Source: Nodosilinea sp. LEGE 07298 | GTDB taxonomy: Bacteria > Cyanobacteriota > Cyanobacteriia > Phormidesmidales > Phormidesmidaceae | Direction of reading: 5' to 3' | DNA length: 35,942 nucleotides | NCBI RefSeq assembly: GCF_015207265.1 | Contig: NZ_JADEXE010000035.1 | Coordinates: forward strand, 1 to 35,942 | Shown here: positions 26,601-33,837 of the stretch, piece after piece | How positions within the stretch are numbered: position 1 is the first letter of the stretch | Layout: each line of letters begins with the position of its first letter | The notes under the pieces: model-generated | Databases searched by the model: none | Seen by the model: the letters and a program-made list of their open reading frames with translations, nothing else | What the model was told of the DNA's origin: nothing | Translations under genes and position numbers: made by a program

Positions 26601-28152
26601 CGTCTTCAGGCTGGCAGTTAAAGAGCCTCAGAAATGTTTGATTGACAAAGATGTATCGCCCTTCGAGATCTTCAACATAAATTTTGGCTGGAGAGTTATT
26701 GAGGATGGCTCGCACCTCGGCCTGGCTTCTGTAAAGATCTGCGGTGCGTTCTGCAACTTTTTGCTCTAAAGAGTGATTCAAGTCTTGCAGGGCGAATTCG
26801 GCCTGTTTGCGATCATGAATGTCCGTAGCCATCCCCAGCCACTGTATCTCTTGATCAGACTGAACACGAATAGCTTGGCTCAGATGCCAGCGATAGTCGC
26901 CATTGGCTCGGCGCATCCGGTACTCGGTTTCATAGGGCATCCCTGTTTGCACCGACTCTATCCAGCGATCGCGCACTCGCCCTAAGTCATCGGGATGCAC
27001 AATGAATTGCCAATCAAAATCCATGAGTTGCTCTGTGGCCAAGCCGACATACTCACCCATGCGCTTGCTGACGTAAATATGACGCCCTGCCATATCAGCA
27101 CTCCAGACAATCTGAGGAGCCAGTTCGACTAACAAACGGTAACGTTCTTCGCTATGGCGTAAAGCTCGTTCCACTCGGATACGCTCAGTGACATCCTGAG
27201 CCATCACCAGTTCAGCCCGTCGCCCCGCAAACTCCAGGGCATACGACACAATCTCAACTTGAATGATCTGGCCATCTTGCAGGCAATGCTGCCAGACACC
27301 AGCTATATCTAACCCAGATGCAACCTGGGCCACATTTTCCAGTAGTCGGGGCACGTCTTCTGACGGGCGAATATCGGCAATAGTCATGGCTAAAAATTCT
27401 GCCCTGGCATAGCCATATTTGGCGATCGCGGCATCATTCACGGCCAAAAACCGCAGGGTTTCCAGGTCGTATACCCACATGGGTTGAGGGTTACAGTCAA
27501 ACAGGTGGCGGTAGGTAGCCTCCTGGGCTATCAAGGTCTCGCGAAACTGGCGATTTTCCTGGGCAATCCGCTGGAGTTCTTGCTCGATACGTTGTTCGCT
27601 CTGTTCGCGTTCGGCGTCAAGCCGTTTCTGCTCGCTGATATCGGTAAAATAACCCACTACCTCCTGGGGCAATCCCTGGGCATCCCGAAAGAGCACGAGG
27701 GTGTCACGGATCCACAAGTAATGCCCATCCCGATGGCGAAGCCGGTAATCATGTTGCAGCTTGCTCTGCTCAAACAGCTGAGGAATGGCCGCAAACACAC
27801 CGGGGGCATCTTCCGGGTGCAGGCGCTGCTCCCAAAAATCCGGTTCTGCTTTGAACTCGTCTGGGGTATAGCCCAAAACCGTCTCAAGGCTTTGGCTGAT
27901 GTAGGTGCAGGAGTAGGGAGGGTCAACCTCGCAACTGTAGGTGGTCGCTGGGCTGGTGTTGGCCATCCACTGCAGCCGATGGGTCTGGGCCTCAAGTTGG
28001 GCAATGTGTCGCTGCTGTTGCTCAAGCTGCCCTTGCTGCTGAGCGTAAGCCTGGCGAGCAGCATCACGCTCAGCCGCTAGCTGGTGGGCGTAATGCTGAA
28101 TCTGGGCCTGAGCTGCCTCTAGTTGCTGTTGGACCTGGTGATCTCGGGACAT
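23620..28152 (-). CDS. Eight-PAS hybrid sensor histidine kinase
   Basis: 1510 residues from the ATG at 28152; an upstream TTG at 28200 adds 16 residues without support. After a Gln-rich coiled coil there are eight consecutive PAS/PAC units (about 64-174, 212-324, 334-449, 479-589, 601-709, 722-839, 849-964 and 979-1089) joined by near-identical DRKQAE-ALRKSE linkers. The kinase core follows, with H1121 (ANMSHELRTP), N-box LLSNAVKF, DTGIGI and GTGLGL, and then a receiver with D1437 (LILMDIQMP). It has no membrane segments. The kinase and receiver modules closely resemble those of the neighbouring giant kinase, so the two are paralogues. Its own output partner is not evident. Confidence 0.93.
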   Translation of the reverse strand: MSRDHQVQQQLEAAQAQIQHYAHQLAAERDAARQAYAQQQGQLEQQQRHIAQLEAQTHRLQWMANTSPATTYSCEVDPPYSCTYISQSLETVLGYTPDEFKAEPDFWEQRLHPEDAPGVFAAIPQLFEQSKLQHDYRLRHRDGHYLWIRDTLVLFRDAQGLPQEVVGYFTDISEQKRLDAEREQSEQRIEQELQRIAQENRQFRETLIAQEATYRHLFDCNPQPMWVYDLETLRFLAVNDAAIAKYGYARAEFLAMTIADIRPSEDVPRLLENVAQVASGLDIAGVWQHCLQDGQIIQVEIVSYALEFAGRRAELVMAQDVTERIRVERALRHSEERYRLLVELAPQIVWSADMAGRHIYVSKRMGEYVGLATEQLMDFDWQFIVHPDDLGRVRDRWIESVQTGMPYETEYRMRRANGDYRWHLSQAIRVQSDQEIQWLGMATDIHDRKQAEFALQDLNHSLEQKVAERTADLYRSQAEVRAILNNSPAKIYVEDLEGRYIFVNQTFLRLFNCQPEDVIGKTIHEFFPPEIADTLRANDLLLLEQGGVQQFEEIVRVNGEDRVFLSNKFLLRDEQGEVYALCGMSTDITDRKAVEVALKESRDYLQAMLAALPDHVFRVNRDGVYLDFYPSDSTLEITGLATLVGRTMADVLPPEVAQAHRHRIEQALTTKTIHVSEQQVEVDGALLVREVRVAPCGPNEVLFVIRDITDRKQAEFALRKSEARYRQLFNSIEDGFCIAEVLFDDAGTPYEHRFLETNPAFSRHCSLASVDPVGKTASELIPGIASFWNDLYAQVLSTGKPIRQDIRSDVLDCWFEVMVCPVGEDAPHQVFVLFADVGDRKQAEIALQNLSDRLSLVLEAGQLGVWSWDLDRQLYWDAALCRMYGIPESSQFVPWQAWRSQVHHDDIERVEALRQAAIEGAPFTGVEFRIWRTDGELRWIQSFAQVQHDAQGNPARMVGINRDITDRKQAETALRKSEEELRLFINASSDIVYRMSADWQEMKPLDGKEFLVSTDSASKSWLDPYIPPVEQARVWAAIQHAIQTKSPFELEHQVLRQDGTVGWTFSRAIPVLNEQGDILEWFGAASDISDRKRAELDLQHTNAELARATRLKDEFLANMSHELRTPLNAILGMTEGLQEAVFGPLTDRQRRSLTTIETSGNHLLSLINDVLDVAKIESGQFELDYAAVNVCLLCNSSLTLVKQQAHKKGLHLETHVPSTLPEIYGDERRLRQMLVNLLSNAVKFTPAGGRITVTAAYTALSPEAIASNRDLIHPEVDLAATVGILTLSVADTGIGISPENAKKLFQPFIQIDSALNRQYQGTGLGLALVKRIAEIHGGKVTLTSAVGSGSCFTLQLPIIPIPTGHVSATAIPSSIEAIAPLDPTTAPLILLAEDNAANVSTITAYLTAKGYALIVAQNGLEAVNLATSANPDLILMDIQMPQLDGLEAIRQIRQNPALANVPIVALTALAMPADRERCLAAGADDYISKPIRLKQLAQMIPTLLAKPSAE

Positions 28153-28316
28153 TGTAAATGTATTCCCTGAAAACCTTGGTGTTTGGTGGCTGAAGTACAA
28201 ATTAGTCTACAAGGATATTTGAAAGAGTTAGCCTAAAAGCTAAATCGGAGTTGTTCGATGTTACTTAGAGACCATCTGCGTTTTGTAGAAATGGTTTCCG
28301 TGAGAGATTCAGCTGC

Positions 28317-28342
28317 TGAATAGTTGCCTGCGCGCACAACTA
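28317..28342. repeat. Hairpin repeat, copy 2
   Basis: The 26 bases beginning TGAATAGTTGCCTGCGCGC match copy 1 (13521-13546) except for one base, leaving a six-base stem TAGTTG / CAACTA. It abuts the methyltransferase relic and supplies the only candidate start codon (TTG at 28324) of that relic, as though it replaced the original 5' end. Confidence 0.6.
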
Positions 28343-28977
28343 GCCGAGCTGGCTTGCCCCACACTTATACAGAACGGTTGTTACAGTGGGCCGATTTTCA
28401 GCCGGGAGACACGGTTCTGGAACTGGCGGCCAGCTTTGGCTATAGCGCGATCGCCCTGGCCCAGCGCTACGGTGTCCGGGTCGTAGGGGTCGAGAAAAAT
28501 TCGGAAAGCGTAGCCCGAGCCCAGGCCAACATTCGGGCGGCGGGGCTAACCAGTCAAGTGGAGGTGATCGAAGGCGATGTGTTTCACCTGGAGCGCATTC
28601 CAGAACAGTTTGACTATGTGCTGGCAGAGGCGATTTTGACAATGCAATCGGTGCCGGGCAAGGTGAAGATCTTGCCCGGCGTAGGCGATCGCCTCAAGCC
28701 AGGCGGGAAATTCCTCTCCCATGAGCTGATCGCCCGTGACCGGGAAGACGAGATCCATCAAGCCCTCGCCGCCACCCTGCGGGTAAACTCCACGCCCCTA
28801 TCCGCCGCCAACTGGCAAAAAGCCCTGGAAGAGGCAGGCTTAACTCTGGTTAAACAGCAGACCGGCCCAATGGGATTGCTCACCCCTGCCCGCGTGATTC
28901 AAGACGAAGGGGTAGTCGATGCGGCTAAGTTTGCCTGGAATGTACTGACCCATCCCCCCATTTATCAGCGTCTGCTA
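28324..28977 (+). pseudogene. Truncated class I SAM-dependent methyltransferase
   Basis: The frame encodes a Rossmann methyltransferase: RAGLPHTYTERLLQWADF, the SAM motif VLELAASFGYSAIALAQRYG (31-50), the acidic motif VVGVEKN (53-59), VIEGDVFHLE (81-90) and QFDYVLAEAIL. The family-like sequence stops after THPPIYQRLL (residue 218). From there the frame reads 23 unrelated residues to a stop at 29047-29049, because the DNA has become cupin-coding sequence in another frame. The 5' end also looks damaged: no ATG or ribosome-binding site is present, and the first seven codons fall in the dispersed repeat. Its original job in the NO cluster is unknown. Confidence 0.75.
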
Positions 28978-29204
28978 TTTTCTGTCTGGCCAGGGGCACC
29001 GATATTGCAGAACACACCTCCACCCGTAATGCTGTGGTGCAGGTGTTAGAGGGGCAGGGGACCCTGACCTTGAACGGTGAGGACGTTGAGTTGGTGCCGG
29101 GGCGGTTTGTCTTCATGCCCGCCAATGCTCCCCATGCCTTGAAGGCGACCGAGAATCTGGCGTTTCTGCTGACTCTAAGCGATCCTGTACCGTCAGAGAA
29201 TTAA
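28977..29204 (+). pseudogene. Cupin fragment fused to the methyltransferase relic by deletion
   Basis: In a frame different from the methyltransferase, codons from 28977 read IFCLARGTDIAEHTSTRNAV, then VVQVLEGQGTLTLNGEDVEL and VPGRFVFMPANAPHALKATE, ending at TAA 29202-29204. This is the larger, C-terminal part of a small single-domain cupin with its metal-ligand region (EHTSTRN, PHALKA). The N-terminal part and start codon are missing, so an out-of-frame deletion joined two neighbouring genes. Its stop overlaps the stop of the convergent Crp/Fnr gene. Confidence 0.75.
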
Positions 29205-29962
29205 GGTTTGCTGGGGATAGTTGGGGATTTAGCCGCCGGTTTTCTGGGGGCAGAGGGTTCCGGCTCTTCTTCCCCCAGGGCAATGGCCTCTAACTTTTGC
29301 CAGTTCAAAACGGTAATTTTGCCGCCGCGACTGTAAGCTACAACGCCTTGGAGCTGTTTGAACAACCGCACACATTCTTCGTAGGTGATGCCAATGCTGC
29401 GGGCTAGTTCGTAGTAGGAGAGGTGCGATCGCAAACACAACGCCCCAGGCTGGCCAAAATTGCCCCTTTCCTGTTGAGCTGCCGCCTGAATAAAGCGAGC
29501 TAGGCGCACAATGGCCCGTTCTGAAACCAGCCCGTGGATACGATCGTGGAGCCGCTGCAAGCGCTGGTTATAAACACTCATCATGTCCAGAGCGATCGCT
29601 GGATTGGCCTGAATAATCTGTAACAGCGCCTCCCGATCAACGGTGAGCACTTGAACAGCACTTCCGGCGGTGACGGTGGCTGGAGCAATACTATTACCAA
29701 ATAGGGCCGGGGCGGCAAAGATATCGCCCTGGGATAGGGTCCGCAAAATGGTCTCTTTACCGGTGGTGGCGGTTTTAGACACCCGCAGTAGGCCATCGAG
29801 CAGAGCATACAGCCGAGCCGCCAGAGTATCCCCCTCATGCATGACCGTTTCACCCTGTTGATAGGTATGCACCTGCGCATGGGTTTGCAGACTGGCCAAT
29901 TGTTCCGGCTGCAAATGAGCGAAGACCGAAATAGAAGCCAGTTGGCTAATGGTTGCTTTCAT
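29201..29962 (-). CDS. Crp/Fnr-family transcription regulator (DNR-like, probable NO sensor)
   Basis: 253 residues. A cyclic-nucleotide-binding-type sensor fold (about 13-125) is followed by a dimerisation helix (MMSVYNQRLQRLHDRIHGLVSERAIVRLARFI, 127-158) and an HTH (181-204). The recognition helix is T193-Y-E195-E-C-V-R199-LFKQL, and E195 and R199 correspond to FNR E209 and R213, which read the TGA core. The N-terminal cysteine cluster of FNR is absent, so it is not an O2-labile Fe-S protein. The overall build is nearer to DNR/NnrR-type NO regulators. A Pro/Lys-rich tail (232-253) is unusual. It sits next to the NO reductase operon, whose promoters carry matching dyads. Confidence 0.88.
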   Translation of the reverse strand: MKATISQLASISVFAHLQPEQLASLQTHAQVHTYQQGETVMHEGDTLAARLYALLDGLLRVSKTATTGKETILRTLSQGDIFAAPALFGNSIAPATVTAGSAVQVLTVDREALLQIIQANPAIALDMMSVYNQRLQRLHDRIHGLVSERAIVRLARFIQAAAQQERGNFGQPGALCLRSHLSYYELARSIGITYEECVRLFKQLQGVVAYSRGGKITVLNWQKLEAIALGEEEPEPSAPRKPAAKSPTIPSKP

Positions 29963-30069
29963 ACCTGAGGGAAAAATAAGGTCGCATCTGCACCGACTGA
30001 TCCTAACGAATGGAATTATGAACCCGCTGACCCCATATGGGGAATCTACTTTCAGTCAGGGTTTCTCAT

Positions 30070-30099
30070 GTCGAATTTCGTCTTACTGCTTATAGGTAT
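30070..30099 (-). promoter_or_regulatory. MerR-promoter-like sequence upstream of the Crp/Fnr gene
   Basis: On the minus strand this reads ATACC, then TATAAGCAGTAAGA (30094-30081), then four extra bases, then TTCGAC. The merR promoter at 5822-5847 reads ATACCTGGG-TATAAGCAGTAAGA-TTCGAC. The two share three blocks in the same order, but here the dyad has lost its centre and no TTGACC -35 is present. It may be the crp promoter, derived from the same ancestral sequence. Confidence 0.45.
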
Positions 30100-30116
30100 C
30101 TACCGACGTCAGCGTA

Positions 30117-30132
30117 CATGAGCTACCTCATA
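30117..30132 (+). promoter_or_regulatory. Crp/Fnr-type operator upstream of the YwiC-like gene
   Basis: CATGAG-CTAC-CTCATA forms a dyad ATGAG-N4-CTCAT (30118-30131) with FNR spacing. Nineteen bases after position 30132 comes GGCAGAGTA (30152-30160), identical in sequence and distance to the norB promoter. The dyad centre would lie at about -41.5 with CAGAGT as the -10 hexamer. Confidence 0.7.
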
Positions 30133-30190
30133 CAGGCTGCGGCTGTGATTTGGCAGAGTAAACCTATCCCTTGCATCAGGAGACTGGGCA

Positions 30191-31036
30191 ATGCAATCTT
30201 CATCCCTCAATTTGCAACCCTCTTTGAGCACCGTTAAAAAGCGGAATCCCCAGGCCTGGTATCGTCCCATCTTTTCCCCAGAGCATGGGGTTTACGTGGT
30301 GCTGCTGGTCGCCTTCAGCACCGGAGCCGCTGCCGCCCAGGCCTGGACCTGGACCACCACTCTGGCCCTGCTCGGTGCCTTTGCTGGATTTCAGGCAGAA
30401 CATCCCTGGATGCTGCAAATTAAGCAGCGCAGCAGTATTAAACCTCGCTTCTGGGTCTGGGGTGGTCTGTATTCCCTGGTGGCGGGCGGTATTGCCCTTT
30501 ACCTGCTGTGGCATCAGGGTTGGTGGCTGTCCCCCTTGTGGATCATTTATGTAGGAGCCTTCGCTGCCTTTTGTGTGGATGGTATGGCGGTGTTTCGCCG
30601 GGGGCAAAAGTCGGTCGCCAATGAGCTGATCACCTTTGCGGCGGTCTGCCTATCGGCACCCTTTGCCTACATTGTCACTACAGGCACACTCGTTCCTGAG
30701 CTCTGGGGGCTCTGGGCGTTGAACACGCTGTTTTTCTCCAGCGCTATTTTTACAGTGAAGTTTCGGAAATCGAAGACCCACTCGGCGGTGCCGGGCGAGG
30801 TGTTTCATGCGATCGCCACCCTGCTCATTCTCACCCTGGCTTGCTTCGGTCTGTTGACCCCTCTCACCGCCAGCGCTTTTAGTGTGGCCCTGCTCAAGTT
30901 CGGCATTATTCTCTGGCAGCGCGACTGGTATTGCACCACCAAAATTCAGCGGGTAGCCCTGCTTGAAACCAGCATGGCGCTGTTGTTCTTGGTGGTTACA
31001 GCCCTGTCGCTATTGCCTGCGCGCTGGCCTGCTTAA
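30191..31036 (+). CDS. ywiC: YwiC-like membrane protein
   Basis: 281 residues with about nine hydrophobic helices. The family opening PIFSPEHGVYVVLLVAF (26-42) contains the P-x-EHG motif, and a conserved-looking H-x-I in GEVFHAIATLLILTLAC lies near 203-219. The function is not established. In Bacillus subtilis ywiC lies in the fnr/nar anaerobic region, which agrees with its position here between a Crp/Fnr gene and an NO reductase gene. AGGAGA (30178-30183) stands seven bases ahead of the ATG. It is preceded by its own Crp/Fnr-type dyad and followed by a second one, so it is a separate transcription unit from norB. Confidence 0.85.
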   Translation: MQSSSLNLQPSLSTVKKRNPQAWYRPIFSPEHGVYVVLLVAFSTGAAAAQAWTWTTTLALLGAFAGFQAEHPWMLQIKQRSSIKPRFWVWGGLYSLVAGGIALYLLWHQGWWLSPLWIIYVGAFAAFCVDGMAVFRRGQKSVANELITFAAVCLSAPFAYIVTTGTLVPELWGLWALNTLFFSSAIFTVKFRKSKTHSAVPGEVFHAIATLLILTLACFGLLTPLTASAFSVALLKFGIILWQRDWYCTTKIQRVALLETSMALLFLVVTALSLLPARWPA

Positions 31037-31436
31037 GCAGTAGCCCGATAAAAAGCTCGATTCGATTCGACTCGAATTGTTTCAATTAATTTTGCAAAGA
31101 TTGCTTCAATCAGTGGGGATTTTTCGTTAAGGGGAATCTCAACGGATTGAGGCATTTTTGTTAGCTACAGACTCAATTCATGGGATCTCAAAATGTTACA
31201 AAAGCCTTTAAGTTTTCATCTCCGAAAGACCGTTGCAATCATAACATTTTGCAACAATAAACGATTCGATCGAAAGGCGTAAAACGGAGATTTAGCAAGG
31301 CTTTTAGACGTTTATTCTCTATCTCTATGAGCTATCTCATAGAGGTCGCTATTCCTTTTGGGCAGAGTAGGAACTGAACTTAGACGCAGGGTTAATCAGT
31401 CGTTCTATTTTCTGCCTATTTAAGCGAGATGTAACG
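31037..31436. promoter_or_regulatory. 400-base norB upstream region
   Basis: This stretch has no gene. It is AT-rich compared with its neighbours and contains nested inverted repeats: AAAATGTTA (31190-31198) / TAACATTTT (31242-31250), and GTTGCA (31232-31237) / TGCAAC (31250-31255). The Crp/Fnr-type dyad at 31323-31344 follows. The upstream repeats may be a terminator for the YwiC-like gene or additional regulator sites. Confidence 0.5.
31323..31344 (+). promoter_or_regulatory. Crp/Fnr-type operator upstream of norB
   Basis: A perfect dyad: arms CTCTATGAG (31323-31331) and CTCATAGAG (31336-31344) around CTAT. The core ATGAG-N4-CTCAT has FNR geometry with the TGA read by E/R of the recognition helix. 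GGCAGAGTA (31361-31369) follows 19 bases after position 31341, so class II activation with a start near 31375 is expected, giving a leader of about 60 bases before the ATG. Confidence 0.78.
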
Positions 31437-33752
31437 ATGACAAGTCCATCGATTGGTATAAAAGGCACCCCAACAGCAACTCAGCGGTGGCGGTTGAGCT
31501 TACCCGCCTGGCTAGTGCTAATGTGTGTCGTCATGTTCTCGGTGCTGTTGGGCGCAGGGGCCGCCATCTGGAAAAATGCGCCCCCTGTCCCCGCCACGGT
31601 AGAGTCGCCCCAGCATGAGGTGATCTGGACCCAGGCCCAGATTCAGTCAGGCCAGGAAACCTACCTGGCTCGCGGCGGACAGCACATCGGTAGCGTGTGG
31701 GGCCACGGCAGCTACCTGGCCCCCGACTGGTCTGCTGACTTTCTGCACAAGTGGGGGCTGGCCACCGCTGGAGTGCTCTACAGCGGCAATCCTGATTTTG
31801 GCCAGGCCGATTTAGAAGCCCTGCCCGTGGGCGATCGCGCCAGTCTGGAAGCCCAGGTCAAAGAACAGTTCAAGACCAACCGCTACGATCCGCAAACGGA
31901 TGTCTTGACCCTGACCAATGCCCAGACCCAGGCGCTGCCCCAGGTCTTTGACAGCTATCAAACTCTGCTAACCCAAGGCTCGCGGGAGCACTCCATCCCC
32001 AGCGGCTGGTTCACCAACGATGAGCAGGTGCGAGATGTCACCAGCTTCTTTGCCTGGACAGCCTGGGCTGCCTCCGCCAACCGCTTCAACGCGCCCTTCT
32101 CCTACACGGCCAACTTCCCCCACGATCCGCTGATTAGCAATACCGCCCCGCCCCAGTTTCTGGTCTGGTCGATTGTGTCGGTGATTTTGCTGATTGGTGG
32201 CATTGGCCTGTTTCTCTTCGTCAATCTGACCCAGGAAGATGTTGAAGACGTGCAAACCGTGACGGCCCTTCCGGCGGTGCGCCTGGCGACCCCCAGCCAA
32301 AAGGTCACCACTCTGTTCTTTGGCGTGGCTATGGCCCTGTTCCTGGTGCAAATTGCCATGGGCATGGTGACGGCTCACTACGCCGTTGAGGGCGATGGCT
32401 TTTACGGGGTACCGCTCGATCGCTTCCTGCCCTACGCCGCGTCTCGCACCTGGCACCTGCAACTGGCGGTGTTCTGGATTGCCACTTGTTGGTTGGCCGC
32501 AGGGCTGTACTTTGCCCCCCGATTCGGCAAGCACGAACCCAAGGGACAGGCGATCGGCAATGGCGTGCTGTTGGGCGCACTGACGGTCGTCGTCGTCGGC
32601 TCGATGATTGGCTCCTGGGCTGCCGTGCAAGGCATTCTTGGCAATAGTTTGAGCTTTTTGCTGGGCCACCAGGGCTATGAATATGTAGAACTGGGCCGCA
32701 TTTGGCAAATTCTTTTGATTGGCGGCATGGTGCTCTGGCTAGGCCTGATGTTCCGTGCCCTGCGTCCGGCCCTCAAGCAGGAAGGTTCGAAAACGGGCCT
32801 GAACCACTTCTTTCTCTATAGCGCCATTACCATTCCCCTGTTCTACTCAGCGGGATTGATGTACAACAACCACACCTCTCTCAGCCTGGCGGAATACTGG
32901 CGTTGGTGGGTAGTGCACCTGTGGGTAGAAGGCTTCTTTGAAGTGTTTGCGACGGTGGCGATCGCCTACCTCTGTAGCGAACTCGGCTTCCTGAAGCGGG
33001 CAGCGGCGCTGCGGGCCACCTACCTGACCACGATTCTGTTTTTGGGCAGTGGCATCATCGGCACCCTGCACCACCTATACTTTGCCGGCACCCCCGTCTT
33101 CATTACCGCCATGGGGTCGGTCGCTTCCGCCCTGGAAGTGGTGCCCCTGACCCTGATCGGCTTTGAAGTGGTCAAATCCCTGAAGCTGTCGCAAAATGCC
33201 CAGGGTTTCTACCGCATGCCCCTGCGATTCTTTATCGCCACCTGTGTGTGGAACCTGGTGGGTGCTGGCATCTTCGGCTTTCTGATCAACCCACCGATTG
33301 TGCTCTATTACTCACAAGGGTTAAATACCACGCCCATTCATGCCCACTCGGCCCTGTTTGGGGTGTATGGCTCCTTAGCTCTGGCCCTGATGCTGTTCGC
33401 CCTGCGGGAAATCACCCCTGAAAAAGCCTGGAACGAGAAGCTGCTGAAGTTCTCCTTCTGGCACATCAACGGCGGTCTGGCAGTGATGATGGTCTTTGGC
33501 CTGATTCCCAACGGCTTCTACCAGTTTGTGCAGTCCGTTAACCACGGCACCTGGTACGCCCGCAGCGCTGAGGTGATCCATTCGCCCTTCATGGAATGGA
33601 CGGTGTGGCTGCGCATTCCCGGCGATGTCATCTTCACTGTGGGTGCCCTGGCGATGATGGCGTTCGTGGTGCAGGCCATCTGGGCCATTCTGCACCAACC
33701 CACCCTGCAGACACCGCCCAAGCCTGTGCAGCCCATTGTTGAAGCCCAGTAA
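31437..33752 (+). CDS. norB: Quinol-dependent nitric oxide reductase (qNOR)
   Basis: 771 residues. An N-terminal helix (24-46) precedes a periplasmic cytochrome-c-like domain without any CxxCH (about 50-235), which marks the single-subunit quinol-fed type. The catalytic core of about a dozen helices follows. Expected ligands are visible: H340 (RTWHLQL) and H637 for heme b, H635 (THAHS region) for heme b3, and H494, H545 and H546 for FeB, with E498 and E502 in HLWVEGFFEVF. It reduces 2 NO to N2O with electrons from the quinone pool. No nirK/nirS is in the window, so NO detoxification rather than denitrification is likely. It is controlled by the dyad at 31323-31344. Confidence 0.95.
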   Translation: MTSPSIGIKGTPTATQRWRLSLPAWLVLMCVVMFSVLLGAGAAIWKNAPPVPATVESPQHEVIWTQAQIQSGQETYLARGGQHIGSVWGHGSYLAPDWSADFLHKWGLATAGVLYSGNPDFGQADLEALPVGDRASLEAQVKEQFKTNRYDPQTDVLTLTNAQTQALPQVFDSYQTLLTQGSREHSIPSGWFTNDEQVRDVTSFFAWTAWAASANRFNAPFSYTANFPHDPLISNTAPPQFLVWSIVSVILLIGGIGLFLFVNLTQEDVEDVQTVTALPAVRLATPSQKVTTLFFGVAMALFLVQIAMGMVTAHYAVEGDGFYGVPLDRFLPYAASRTWHLQLAVFWIATCWLAAGLYFAPRFGKHEPKGQAIGNGVLLGALTVVVVGSMIGSWAAVQGILGNSLSFLLGHQGYEYVELGRIWQILLIGGMVLWLGLMFRALRPALKQEGSKTGLNHFFLYSAITIPLFYSAGLMYNNHTSLSLAEYWRWWVVHLWVEGFFEVFATVAIAYLCSELGFLKRAAALRATYLTTILFLGSGIIGTLHHLYFAGTPVFITAMGSVASALEVVPLTLIGFEVVKSLKLSQNAQGFYRMPLRFFIATCVWNLVGAGIFGFLINPPIVLYYSQGLNTTPIHAHSALFGVYGSLALALMLFALREITPEKAWNEKLLKFSFWHINGGLAVMMVFGLIPNGFYQFVQSVNHGTWYARSAEVIHSPFMEWTVWLRIPGDVIFTVGALAMMAFVVQAIWAILHQPTLQTPPKPVQPIVEAQ

Positions 33753-33761
33753 ATAGTCTTA

Positions 33762-33791
33762 GGTTCTCGGTTTCTGAAGAAATCGAGAACC
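33762..33791 (+). terminator. Strong intercistronic hairpin between norB and the oxidase gene
   Basis: GGTTCTCG (33762-33769) pairs with CGAGAACC (33784-33791). The stem continues inward as GTTTC/GAAAT with one G-U pair around a TGAA loop, giving 13 pairs. No T-run follows. It may be a 3' stabiliser for norB mRNA or a partial terminator that lowers expression of the downstream oxidase. Confidence 0.5.
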
Positions 33792-33837
33792 CCTCAACCG
33801 ACGTATCGACTAATCTCCCTAACTAACAGGTCTACCT

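Noticed and set aside
30031-30042. Perfect palindrome CCCCATATGGGG upstream of the Crp/Fnr gene
   Set aside because: It has no spacer or resemblance to Crp/Fnr half-sites and no second copy in the window; a 12-base palindrome can occur by chance.
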